Shown here one piece after another: positions 47,290-56,334 of a stretch of DNA of 64,000 nt. Where the stretch lies: assembly GCA_034436755.1 (NCBI GenBank), contig DAOTVB010000022.1:1-64000 (forward strand), read 5' to 3'. Under the pieces are notes generated by a model. That model worked only from the letters and a program-made list of their open reading frames with translations, did not search any database and was not told the origin of the DNA. The position numbers and the translations under genes are program-made. How positions within the stretch are numbered: position 1 is the first letter of the stretch; each line of letters begins with the position of its first letter. Source of the stretch: CAKZQX01 sp034436755. Its GTDB lineage: Bacteria; Chloroflexota; Chloroflexia; Chloroflexales; Chloroflexaceae.

Positions 47290-47862
47290 ATGCCACATAC
47301 ACTTACGCTCATTCTGGGTGGCGCGCGCAGCGGCAAGAGCAGCTTTGCCCTGCACCGCGCCACCTCCCGCGCCGCCGACGTGCTCTTTGTGGCCACTGCC
47401 GAGGCCGGCGATAGCGACATGGCAACCCGGATTGCACACCACCGCGCCGAACGGCCGGCCCACTGGCGCACGCTCGAAGCGCCCCGCGCGCCGGCCCAGG
47501 CACTGCACGCAACCGCACCGGCCCCCGTGGTTATTCTGGACTGCGTAACACTCTGGGTGACCAACCTGCTGCTGGCCGGGGATGCCGATTGGGACACGGC
47601 AATGGCCGAACTGACTGCTCTGCTGGACTGGTACCGCAACCTTGAACAGCCGGTTGAACTGATTGTCGTATCAAATGAAGTCGGCCTGGGGATTGTCCCG
47701 GCAGATGAACTAAGCCGCACCTTCCGCGAGTGGTTGGGCCGGTTCAACCAGCGCCTGGCAGGTGCGGCCGACGAGGTCTACCTCATGGTTGCGGGACTGG
47801 CCGTCGAACTGAAGGCGTTGGCGGTGGCACCACGGATTTCTGCCGGGAACGATCCGGCGTAG
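47290..47862 (+). CDS. cobU: Adenosylcobinamide kinase / adenosylcobinamide-phosphate guanylyltransferase
   Basis: About 190 residues. This bifunctional enzyme phosphorylates adenosylcobinamide and then transfers GMP to give AdoCbi-GDP in the nucleotide-loop assembly of B12. The P-loop LILGGARSGKSSFAL begins the protein, and VILDCVTLWVTNLLL and VVSNEVGLGIVPADELSRTFRE are family hallmarks. I start at ATG 47290, which gives the usual N-terminus; ATG 47278 and 47227 are in frame and cannot be excluded, because no clear ribosome site distinguishes them. It stands alone, about 11 kb from cbiB-cobQ; cobS and cobT are not in the window. Confidence 0.93.
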   Translation: MPHTLTLILGGARSGKSSFALHRATSRAADVLFVATAEAGDSDMATRIAHHRAERPAHWRTLEAPRAPAQALHATAPAPVVILDCVTLWVTNLLLAGDADWDTAMAELTALLDWYRNLEQPVELIVVSNEVGLGIVPADELSRTFREWLGRFNQRLAGAADEVYLMVAGLAVELKALAVAPRISAGNDPA

Positions 47863-47956
47863 CGCGGATGAACCACGGCAACCCACTTCGGCAACAGTTG
47901 CACATACTTCACCCGCGATTGTGGGCTTCCTACACGGAGTTCCTATATTCACACGG

Positions 47957-47962
47957 TATAAT
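47957..47962 (+). promoter_or_regulatory. Possible -10 box for the multi-PAS GGDEF gene
   Basis: TATAAT lies at 47957-47962, about 205 bases before the start at 48167, without a good -35. The 304-base gap 47863-48166 contains no gene I can support. Confidence 0.3.
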
Positions 47963-48166
47963 TGTCCTATTCACCATTGTTAACCAAAGTGCTACTGTTA
48001 GAAGATGAAGCCAGAACAAGAAACAGAATCGTACGATTGGGGAAATAAGTCTGGCAGCGCAGGAAATGTCAGAATAGTCAAATCATCGGACATACTAATC
48101 TGACCGATTGCTACGACATTCCGCTGACATTCCTTCCGAGAAACAAGTGTAGCGATTGGGAAAACT

Positions 48167-51100
48167 ATGCGAAATCGTTTTATGCCTTCCCTCCTGCTGC
48201 TGCACCGCACAACCGTGTTTGAGCATGCCATCCTCCAGGATTGGCGTGTGCGCGTACTCAATGGTATTTTGCGCGGTATGTTTGTGCTTGGCCTCCTGGC
48301 AGTTATCAGCAGCATCTGGAGTATCCTCTCACATCTCCCGGCAGAACAGCACTGGCATGCGGTTCCAAATGCGTTGTTCTACTTATCAGCCTATGCGGTG
48401 CTGGGTGTTATCACCTTTGTCGAGCGCATCGGGTTCACACTCCGCGCAAGCATTCTGCTGACATTCTTGTATCTCCTGGGCGTGATTGATTGCCTGACCT
48501 TCGGGTTGAGCGGCGACGGGTATATTTTGTTCTTTGCCTGCACTACTCTGACCGCAGTGCTGTTTGATGTGCGCCGCAGTATTGGCGTGCTTGCCATCGT
48601 TATGGGTACGCTGGCACTCCTGGCACTCCTCCTGGTAACGGAACAGATTGTTGTTGTACCCACCATTCAGACTAACGCCGCCAAACCGCTGGCCTGGCTC
48701 AGCAGCATGCTGGTGTTCCTGCTGCTGATCGGCGCGGTTATCATTCCCGTAACGTACCTGCTGCGGGAACTCAGCCGGAGCCTGGGCACCACCGAAGAGT
48801 ATGCCCAGCGGATTGCCGCCGCGCATAACGAGCTAGAAGCGCAGGTCGCCGCCCGCACTGCGGCGCTCCGGGAGAGTGAGACGCGTTACCGCACCATCTC
48901 AGAACTGGGGTCGGACTATATCTACACACTGCATATTGCCGTTGACGGAACATTCGTCCTGGACTGGATTAGCGAGACATTTACCCGTACGCTGGGCTAT
49001 ACCCTGGAAGAAGTACGGCAACTGGATGACGTGCGGCAGATTGTTCACCCGGATGATCGTCCGGTGCTGAGTCAGCGGCTCACCGCAATCGCTGATGGAC
49101 AGGTGGATACGCAAGAGTTTCGCGTTATCACTCGGGAGGGCACGGTTCGCTGGATGCGTAACCGGCTACGGCGTGAGACTGACCCGGAGCAGTCGGTTGT
49201 GCGCATCATGGGAGCGGCGCAGGATATCACCGGGCGCAGGCAGGCCGAGGAGTCGGTTCACTTCCAGGCACACCTGCTGAACCTGGTTGACCAGGCAGTT
49301 GTGGCAATTGATACCGACGGCACGGTCATCTACTGGAATCACTTTGCTGAAGATCTGCTGGGCTGGTCCGCCGGCGAAGTCCTGGGCACCTCCGGGTTTG
49401 ACCTTGGCCCGACCCCCGCTACCCGCGCCCACGCAGCGGACATCATAACTCAGGTGCTGCAAGGTACAGGCTGGTCTGGTGAACTCGAGATCGTGCGGCG
49501 GGACACCGCGACCTTCCCGGCCTTGCTGACCTGTTCCCCCATTTATGCGGCCCACGGCGATGTACGCGGCCTGGTTGCCATCATTGTCGATATTACCGAA
49601 CGCAAGCAGATGGAGGAGACGCTCCGCGCCAGTGAGCAGAAGTTCCGCAGCTTTGTTGAGCAATCGATTGACGGCATTGTGCTGTGCGACGAACAGGGCA
49701 ATATTGTGGAGTGGAACCAGAGTATGGCGCAGGTCGGCGGTATTGCGGCTCCAGATGCGCTTGGTCGGCCCCTGTGGGATGTTCTGCACCAGATGGCCCC
49801 AACCGAGCGCAAAACGCCGGAAGCCTACGCGTTTACCCGAGATGCTTTTCAGGAGTTCTTCGGAACCGGCCAGGCAGTCTGGCTGGGGGAAACGCAGGAG
49901 CATACCGTGCAACACCCGGACGGAACGCGCCGGGTGGTTCAGACGCGCGGCTTTCCTATCCATAGTGAAGCCGGCTTTATGGCCGGAACTATTCTGCGCG
50001 ATGTCACCGATTATATTCAGACACAGGCGGCACTCCAGGCCAACGAGGAACTCTTCCGCACACTGGTCGAGTCGATGAGTGATATTGTCTGCCTGCTTGA
50101 CCGGGAGCAGCGCTATGTGCGCATCTTTGGTCGCCAGATCGAAGAACTGGGGTTTAGCCGGGATGAACTGCGGGGCAAAACACTGCGCGAAGTCCTGGGC
50201 GCCGAAGCGGCCGCACTCCACGAGGCCGCCAACGCCCGCGCGCTGGCCGGCGAGCATATCACCTACGAGTGGACCCTCCCAACTGCGGAAGAACCGCTCC
50301 TGCTCCATATCTCGCTCTCCCCCATCACTACGGCCGATGGCGCGATTACCGGCATTGTCGCAGTAGGGCGGGATATCACCGACCGGAAACGGATCGAAGA
50401 GGCGCTGCAAGAGTCGCACCAGCGTATTCATAATATTCTGGAGAGCATTTCCGATGCCTTCTTTGCCCTGGATTATGCGTATCGCTTTACCTATGTCAAC
50501 CAGCAGGCCACCCACCTGCTGCAATATCAGCCTGAGGAACTGCTGGGCCAGTGTATCTGGGACATGTTTACGGAAGCGATTAACACCACCTTCTTCACGC
50601 AGTACCACCGGGCTATGAACGAGCAGACGGCGGTTACCTTCGAAGAATACTATGCACCGCTGGCAATCTGGTTTGAAGTCCATGCCTATCCTTCGCGGGA
50701 TGGCCTTTCGGTCTATTTTCGGGATATCAGCGCGCGCCGGCAGGCGGATGCCGTGCTGCGTGCCAGCGAGCAGCGCTTTCGCACGCTGTTTGAGGAGTCG
50801 CCCGATGCTATCTTTGTGGAAGACCTTGACGGTACGATCCTGGATGTTAACCCGGCGGCCTGCCGGCTGCACCGCGTCAACTGTGAAAACCTCATCGGCA
50901 ACCAGGTCTTCCGGGGCGAACCGGCCCTACCTGAACACTACCCGGCGCTCATCCACGATTTCCCGCATCAGGTGACAGACGACACCACCTTTGCCGAAGG
51001 CTGCTGTCTGACCGGCGACGGACAGCGTATTCCGGTTGAAATACGCATCGGCCGGATTACCTACCGGGACACACCAGCGCTCCTGCTGCATGTGCGCGAC

Positions 51101-52201
51101 ATCACCCAGCGCAAGCAGACGGAAGCCGCGCTTCAACACGCCAACACCCATCTGACTCACTGGGTACGGGAACTGGAGCAGCGGACCCACGAGATCACTC
51201 TGCTGAACAACATGGGCGATCTGCTCCAGGCCTGCCGCACCGCCGAGGAAGCCTACGCGGTTATCGGCCAGATTGCGCCGCAGCTCTTCCCCGGCGAGTC
51301 GGGCGCACTCTATATGCTCAGTGCCTCGCACACGCTCCTGGGAGCTGTCGCGCTCTGGGGGCCACTGCCGGTCCAGCGCACCAGCCTGCCGGACGAGTGC
51401 TGGTCCCTTCGGCGGGGACGCATCCACCTGTCCCAGGATACCCGCGTGGGTCTCTGCTGTGAGCATCTGCCCACACCGTTACCGGCATGCTCGCTGTGCA
51501 TCCCGATGATGGCCCAGAGCGAGACGCTCGGCGTGTTCCATCTCTGCCGGGAGCAGGCGAGCTTCAGTGATGCCACCCGCCAGCTTGCCGCCACAGTGAC
51601 GGAACATATCGCGCTGGCCCTGGCAAACCTGCGCCTGCAGGAGACCCTGCGCCACCAGGCCATCCGTGACCCGCTCACCGGGCTGTTCAATCGCCGCTAC
51701 ATGGAAGAGGCGCTGGAGCGGGAACTACGCCGCGCCGCACGCCATACCATGCACCTGGGTGTGATTATGCTTGACCTGGACCACTTCAAGCAGTTCAATG
51801 ACACCTTCGGGCATGCGGCCGGGGATACCGTTTTACGTGAACTGGGAGCCTGTCTGCGCGCTCAGATGCATGGAGAAGATCTGGCGGCACGCTATGGCGG
51901 GGAAGAGTTTACCCTGATTATCCTGGACGCAGTTGCGGAGGAGATTGTACAACAGGCCGAACGCATACTAAACAGCGTCAGGCAGCTTCAGGTGCAGTAC
52001 CGGGGGCAGGCGCTGGGCGCGGTAACGGTTTCGCTCGGCGCAGCGATCTTTCCCACCCACGGCACCACCGTGGAAGAGTTGGTACGTGCGGCCGACGCAG
52101 CCCTCTACCGAGCTAAAACGGCCGGACGCAATTGCATTGTGGTTAGCGCAGCAGATAGTGCCATGATAGAATGGGACGACATAACAACGGTGACACGATG
52201 A
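48167..52201 (+). CDS. Membrane multi-PAS-GAF diguanylate cyclase
   Basis: A 1344-residue protein. About five to six membrane helices occupy residues 30-200, resembling a MASE-type integral sensor. Six PAS domains follow (starting near 235, 363, 490, 625, 750 and 867), several ending in the DITERKQ-like linker. Then come a GAF domain (about 1010-1170) and a C-terminal GGDEF domain with ARYGGEEFTLII (about residue 1244), intact for c-di-GMP synthesis. The I-site position reads HGED, so feedback inhibition is probably absent. ATG 48167 is preceded by GGGAA. The stop codon overlaps the next start as ATGA, indicating translational coupling to a GGDEF-EAL protein. Confidence 0.92.
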   Translation: MRNRFMPSLLLLHRTTVFEHAILQDWRVRVLNGILRGMFVLGLLAVISSIWSILSHLPAEQHWHAVPNALFYLSAYAVLGVITFVERIGFTLRASILLTFLYLLGVIDCLTFGLSGDGYILFFACTTLTAVLFDVRRSIGVLAIVMGTLALLALLLVTEQIVVVPTIQTNAAKPLAWLSSMLVFLLLIGAVIIPVTYLLRELSRSLGTTEEYAQRIAAAHNELEAQVAARTAALRESETRYRTISELGSDYIYTLHIAVDGTFVLDWISETFTRTLGYTLEEVRQLDDVRQIVHPDDRPVLSQRLTAIADGQVDTQEFRVITREGTVRWMRNRLRRETDPEQSVVRIMGAAQDITGRRQAEESVHFQAHLLNLVDQAVVAIDTDGTVIYWNHFAEDLLGWSAGEVLGTSGFDLGPTPATRAHAADIITQVLQGTGWSGELEIVRRDTATFPALLTCSPIYAAHGDVRGLVAIIVDITERKQMEETLRASEQKFRSFVEQSIDGIVLCDEQGNIVEWNQSMAQVGGIAAPDALGRPLWDVLHQMAPTERKTPEAYAFTRDAFQEFFGTGQAVWLGETQEHTVQHPDGTRRVVQTRGFPIHSEAGFMAGTILRDVTDYIQTQAALQANEELFRTLVESMSDIVCLLDREQRYVRIFGRQIEELGFSRDELRGKTLREVLGAEAAALHEAANARALAGEHITYEWTLPTAEEPLLLHISLSPITTADGAITGIVAVGRDITDRKRIEEALQESHQRIHNILESISDAFFALDYAYRFTYVNQQATHLLQYQPEELLGQCIWDMFTEAINTTFFTQYHRAMNEQTAVTFEEYYAPLAIWFEVHAYPSRDGLSVYFRDISARRQADAVLRASEQRFRTLFEESPDAIFVEDLDGTILDVNPAACRLHRVNCENLIGNQVFRGEPALPEHYPALIHDFPHQVTDDTTFAEGCCLTGDGQRIPVEIRIGRITYRDTPALLLHVRDITQRKQTEAALQHANTHLTHWVRELEQRTHEITLLNNMGDLLQACRTAEEAYAVIGQIAPQLFPGESGALYMLSASHTLLGAVALWGPLPVQRTSLPDECWSLRRGRIHLSQDTRVGLCCEHLPTPLPACSLCIPMMAQSETLGVFHLCREQASFSDATRQLAATVTEHIALALANLRLQETLRHQAIRDPLTGLFNRRYMEEALERELRRAARHTMHLGVIMLDLDHFKQFNDTFGHAAGDTVLRELGACLRAQMHGEDLAARYGGEEFTLIILDAVAEEIVQQAERILNSVRQLQVQYRGQALGAVTVSLGAAIFPTHGTTVEELVRAADAALYRAKTAGRNCIVVSAADSAMIEWDDITTVTR

Positions 52202-55200
52202 GTATGATCCGCAATAGTTTTACCACGAACCTGCAACGATCTATCGTCAGGTATTCCGCCCTGGGCATTGTCATTATCAGCATCATTGTTGCGGCTGTCA
52301 GTGTCGTGCCACTCTACTACAACCTCCGCCATGCGAAGGAAGCAGATCTGGCGCTGGTCGTCCGTATGCGCACGATTGCCATCGAAGAGTATCTTACACG
52401 CGCATGCGACATCGCATCACAGATCACCAGCCGTACGCAGATACGTGAGGCGCTCGAGGCCTACAACCAGGGCGATATGCGCCTGGATGAACTGGAAACG
52501 TTTACCAGGCCGAAACTGGCCGATGCCCTGGATATCTCCCCGGATGTTGTCGGCATCTTGCGCCTTGATCAGAAGGGGCAGCCGGTCACGCATGTTGGTC
52601 GCGCGCTCCCACCGGAACTGCAACCCCACTCTGCCCTGGACAGCGCAACGACGATCCACCATCCAGTCACCATTGATGGACAGCGCTACCTGCTCGTGAG
52701 CGCGCCGATCCGCAATGATGTCGCACCGGTTGGAACCGACATCGTGCTGTTCGACCTCTCCCGCCTGGAAAGTATTGTCCATGATCCGGCAGGCCTGGGG
52801 CAAACCGGCAGCATGCTGCTCGGCAGAGTCGTGGACGGGCATATCAGCCTGGTCTGTACGGAGTGTGTTCGCAACGACAACCCCACCAGCCCGATCACGC
52901 TCGACTCACCGCTGGGGCAGGCCTTTCAGCACGCGCTGGATCAGCAGACGGGGTTGCTGACCTCCCCCGGCGGGACTGATCCGGCCCGCGTGATGGCCTA
53001 TGGACCAGTTCCGGATAACCCCTGGGCCATTGTTGTGACGATGAACGCACACGAAATGTACGGACTGGCGAACCGGCAAATCATCCTTCTGGTCAGCCTG
53101 ATCGGTATGCTGCTGGGTCTGGGGATCATCGGCACACTCCGCCTGGTTCAGCCGCTCACCGGCAAACTGGTACTGCATTCCGACGAGCTCGAGCGCGAAG
53201 TCCAGGAAAAAACGGCAACGCTGCAGATGGAACTCCACGAGCGCATCCGTGCCGAAACTGCCCTGCGCACCGTAAACCGGGCGCTGGAAACGCTCAGTGA
53301 GTGCAACCAGGCGCTGGTACGCGCCACCGACGAGATGACCCTCTTGCAGCAAACCTGTGACATTCTGGTGACGGTGGGCGGCTACCGGATGGCCTGGGTC
53401 AGCTTTACCCACCCGGACGGGGACAGCGCGATCATCCCGATGGCCTGGGCCGGGCACGAGGAGGGCTACCTGACCCGCACGCCACGCGCCGGGGACGCGT
53501 CCCAACCGAGCCCGCAGGCTACCGACATGGTCCTGCGCGAGCATCGCCCCTGGATCGTCCAGGATATTGCGAACGACCCGGCCGGCACTCCCTGGCGCAC
53601 ACCAGCGCTGGAACGGGGCTACGCGGCGATGATCATCCTGCCACTCGGCACCGACGGCGAGACAAGCGGTATCCTTACCATTTATGCCAAAACACCCCAT
53701 GCCTTCGGCACAGAAGAAGTCAAACTGCTGCTGGAACTGGCCGGTGACATCGGCTATGGCCTGGCTACGCTACGCACCCGTATCGAGCGCCAGGATGCCC
53801 TGGAAGCCCTGGCACACCTCCGGCAGCGCAACAACCTGATCTTGCAGGCTGCCGGCGAAGGGATTTACGGCCTGGACATTGCGGGAAACATCACCTTTGC
53901 TAACCCCGCCGCACTGCGGATGGTCGGCTATACCGAGGCGGAGTTGATCGGTCAGCCGCACCATCGGCTGATGCACCCCACGACGACCGGCAATCGCCAC
54001 GCCGACCAGAATGGATATGAGCAGCAACAGCACATCCGTGGCAGCTTCCATCGCACCGACGATGAGATGTTCTGGCACAAAGACGGCACACCTTTTCCCG
54101 TCGAATATATCAGCACGCCCATGTTCAGTGACGGCAACCTGGTTGGCGTCGTCGTCTCATTCCAGGATATCAGCGAGCGGAAACGGGCCGCGGAACAACT
54201 GCGGCACCAGGCTTTACACGACGCGCTGACCGGCTTACCCAACCGGGCGCGGTTTCTCGAGCTGCTGACCCACACGATGAAATATGCCCGGCGCCGGGGC
54301 AGCTATCCCTTTGCCGTGCTCTTTCTGGACCTGGATAACTTCAAGATGGTGAACGACAGCCTGGGCCATCTGGACGGCGACCAGTTCCTGATCACCATTG
54401 CGCAGCGGATCGCCACCTGTCTCCGCGCCAGCGACACGATTGCCCGGTTTGGCGGCGATGAGTTTGCCATCCTGCTGCACAATGTGCGCAATCGCCAGGA
54501 TGCAACCACCGTTGTCGAGAAGATCCAGCGCGATCTGGCCCGGCCCATTCATCTCAACGGGCACGAGGTCACAACCTCGGCGAGTATTGGCATTGCGCTC
54601 AGTTCCAACAACTACGATCATCCCGCCGACCTGCTGCGCGACGCCGATACCGCCCTGCACCAGGCCAAAGCCCAGGGGCGCAACCGCTACACAATCTTCG
54701 ACGCCACGATGCGCGCCCATGTCCTGGAGCAGTTGCACCTTGAGGCAGCACTCCGGCGCGCTATCGAGCGCGAGGAACTGCGCCTGCACTACCAGCCGAT
54801 TATCGCCCTGGACACATGCACCATCGTCGGGTTTGAGGCGCTGCTCCGCTGGCAACATCCACAGCGCGGTCTGCTCCCGCCATCCGAGTTTCTCCGCATT
54901 GCCGAAGAGGCCGGCCTGATGGTTCAGATTGGCTGGTGGATCGTACATGAGGCCTGCCGGCAGTTACAGGCGTGGCACACTCAATTCCCCAATCTGCGCC
55001 CGCTGAGTGTTAGCGTCAACCTCTCCGGCAGCGAACTGACCCGTAGCGATGTGGTCGAACGCATCCGCCAGACCCTGGAAGACACCGGCCTGGACGCGCA
55101 CAGCCTCAAGCTGGAGATCACCGAAAATGTGATGATGGATCATGCCGAAACAACCATTGCAACCCTGGAAGCATTGCGCGACCTGGGCATCCAGTTGTGC

Positions 55201-55548
55201 ATCGATGATTTTGGGACAGGCTACTCCTCGTTGCGCTATCTGCATCGCTTCCCAATCAAGATTCTGAAGATTGACCGATCCTTCATCAGTAACCTGAACA
55301 ACGATATCGAAAGCGCCATCATCACCCAGAGCATCGTGATGTTGAGCCACACCCTGGGGCTAGAAATTGTGGCCGAAGGCATCGAGACCGATGAGCAACT
55401 GGCCTACCTCCAGGAACTACACTGTGAGTATGGACAGGGCTACCGGTTTGCCCGCGCGCTCGCCAGCAACGCCATCGAAGCACTGCTCCGCACAACGGCA
55501 GCGCAGCAGACCTCCTGCCGGTTGCTACCCGAACTTGTCGCAAGTTGA
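52198..55548 (+). CDS. CACHE-GAF-PAS-GGDEF-EAL c-di-GMP turnover protein
   Basis: A 1116-residue membrane protein. Membrane helices at about 20-45 and 290-315 flank an extracellular region of CACHE type (about 45-290). Inside the cell come a short coiled coil, a GAF domain (about 365-530), a PAS domain (about 545-670), a GGDEF domain with ARFGGDEFAILL and an intact I-site RASD, and an EAL domain with FEALLRWQHP, DDFGTGYSSL and LKIDRSF. Both outputs look catalytic. ATG 52198 overlaps the upstream stop codon (ATGA), with GGTGA just before it. It probably works with the upstream cyclase on the same transcript. Confidence 0.92.
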   Translation: MSMIRNSFTTNLQRSIVRYSALGIVIISIIVAAVSVVPLYYNLRHAKEADLALVVRMRTIAIEEYLTRACDIASQITSRTQIREALEAYNQGDMRLDELETFTRPKLADALDISPDVVGILRLDQKGQPVTHVGRALPPELQPHSALDSATTIHHPVTIDGQRYLLVSAPIRNDVAPVGTDIVLFDLSRLESIVHDPAGLGQTGSMLLGRVVDGHISLVCTECVRNDNPTSPITLDSPLGQAFQHALDQQTGLLTSPGGTDPARVMAYGPVPDNPWAIVVTMNAHEMYGLANRQIILLVSLIGMLLGLGIIGTLRLVQPLTGKLVLHSDELEREVQEKTATLQMELHERIRAETALRTVNRALETLSECNQALVRATDEMTLLQQTCDILVTVGGYRMAWVSFTHPDGDSAIIPMAWAGHEEGYLTRTPRAGDASQPSPQATDMVLREHRPWIVQDIANDPAGTPWRTPALERGYAAMIILPLGTDGETSGILTIYAKTPHAFGTEEVKLLLELAGDIGYGLATLRTRIERQDALEALAHLRQRNNLILQAAGEGIYGLDIAGNITFANPAALRMVGYTEAELIGQPHHRLMHPTTTGNRHADQNGYEQQQHIRGSFHRTDDEMFWHKDGTPFPVEYISTPMFSDGNLVGVVVSFQDISERKRAAEQLRHQALHDALTGLPNRARFLELLTHTMKYARRRGSYPFAVLFLDLDNFKMVNDSLGHLDGDQFLITIAQRIATCLRASDTIARFGGDEFAILLHNVRNRQDATTVVEKIQRDLARPIHLNGHEVTTSASIGIALSSNNYDHPADLLRDADTALHQAKAQGRNRYTIFDATMRAHVLEQLHLEAALRRAIEREELRLHYQPIIALDTCTIVGFEALLRWQHPQRGLLPPSEFLRIAEEAGLMVQIGWWIVHEACRQLQAWHTQFPNLRPLSVSVNLSGSELTRSDVVERIRQTLEDTGLDAHSLKLEITENVMMDHAETTIATLEALRDLGIQLCIDDFGTGYSSLRYLHRFPIKILKIDRSFISNLNNDIESAIITQSIVMLSHTLGLEIVAEGIETDEQLAYLQELHCEYGQGYRFARALASNAIEALLRTTAAQQTSCRLLPELVAS

Positions 55549-55558
55549 TCATGAACGC

Positions 55559-55630
55559 ACACAAGTTACGCGGTGGGCGTTTGGACCACGAATATCACGA
55601 CATGAGCGAAACCCGCGAACCGGCCAATGC
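55559..55630. repeat. Half palindrome and flank module at the left edge of cluster 2
   Basis: A right half palindrome (AGTTACGCGGTGGGC at 55564-55578) is followed by the reverse complement of the flank module seen at 11103-11175 (GACCACGAA...GACATGAGCGAAA). Cluster 2 is therefore in opposite orientation to cluster 1. Confidence 0.65.
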
Positions 55631-55670
55631 TGATAGGTATCAGACGATCCCGCGTTTGGCGGGGGATATC

Positions 55671-55852
55671 GCCTCCGGCAGGGCGGAAGATTTCCATTCT
55701 TTTTCACAAAACATTTGCACTCTGTGCAAATGTTTTGTGAAAAAGAAAAACAAGTACCATGCTGCCGCAGGCGCGTCGGGCTTCCATCTGGTCAAATGTC
55801 CCGTTTGAACGTCCACTGCGTAACTCGTGTAACTCACAGGAGTTACGCGGTC
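55671..55852 (-). repeat. Composite hairpin element, unit C (cluster 2)
   Basis: Reverse orientation. The outer arm GCCTCCGGCAGGGCGGA (55671-55687) faces TACCATGCTGCCGCAGGC (55755-55772). The inner stem is a perfect 24 bp (55697-55720 with 55724-55747, loop TCT), the longest in the set. The palindrome GCGTAACTC/GAGTTACGC is at 55818-55848. Confidence 0.85.
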
Positions 55853-55893
55853 GGTTCCAAACCAGGCATCTGCCGGGACAACCGGCCCGATTC

Positions 55894-56073
55894 GCCTCCG
55901 GCAGGGCGGAAGAAACCTGATCTTTTTCACACAAAAATTCACAAAGTAAATTTTTGTGTGAAAAAGAAACAAAAGTACCATGCTGCCGCAGGCGAATCGC
56001 GCTTCCATACTCGTTAAACGTCCGGGTTGCATGGCAACCGCGTAACTCGTGTAACTCATACAAGTTACGCGGT
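55894..56073 (-). repeat. Composite hairpin element, unit D (cluster 2)
   Basis: Reverse orientation. The outer arms are 55894-55909 and 55976-55993. The inner stem is 22 bp (55921-55942 with 55946-55967, loop AAA) with one mismatch. The palindrome at 56037-56073 has arms ACCGCGTAACTCG and CAAGTTACGCGGT. Confidence 0.85.
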
Positions 56074-56095
56074 CACGAACCTGGACGAGAATCGC

Positions 56096-56193
56096 GCCTG
56101 CAGCAGGGTGGAAGAAACCCGAGCTTTTTCAAAAAAGTTCACAAAGTGAACTTTTTTGAAAAAGCATACAAGGAGTACCATGCTGCCGCAGGC
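56096..56193 (-). repeat. Composite hairpin element, unit E (cluster 2)
   Basis: Reverse orientation. The outer arms are GCCTGCAGCAGGGTG (56096-56110) and TACCATGCTGCCGCAGGC (56176-56193). The inner stem is a perfect 20 bp (56123-56142 with 56146-56165, loop AAA). No palindrome follows, so the cluster ends here. Confidence 0.85.
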
Positions 56194-56272
56194 GCGTCTG
56201 GTGTCCGGGTCTGGCATCAGGATGGAACAAGCCGCACCGCATACGTCCTGTAAGGAAATTGCTACTACCACC

Positions 56273-56302
56273 TTGCAGCAGAGGATAGGGCTATGCTATA
56301 AT
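56273..56302 (+). promoter_or_regulatory. Predicted promoter of the solute-binding lipoprotein gene
   Basis: TTGCAG (56273-56278), an 18-base spacer and a perfect TATAAT (56297-56302), 33 bases before the start codon at 56335. Confidence 0.65.
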
Positions 56303-56334
56303 CTCAACAACCCTCAACGGAAAGCGAGGCCCCG

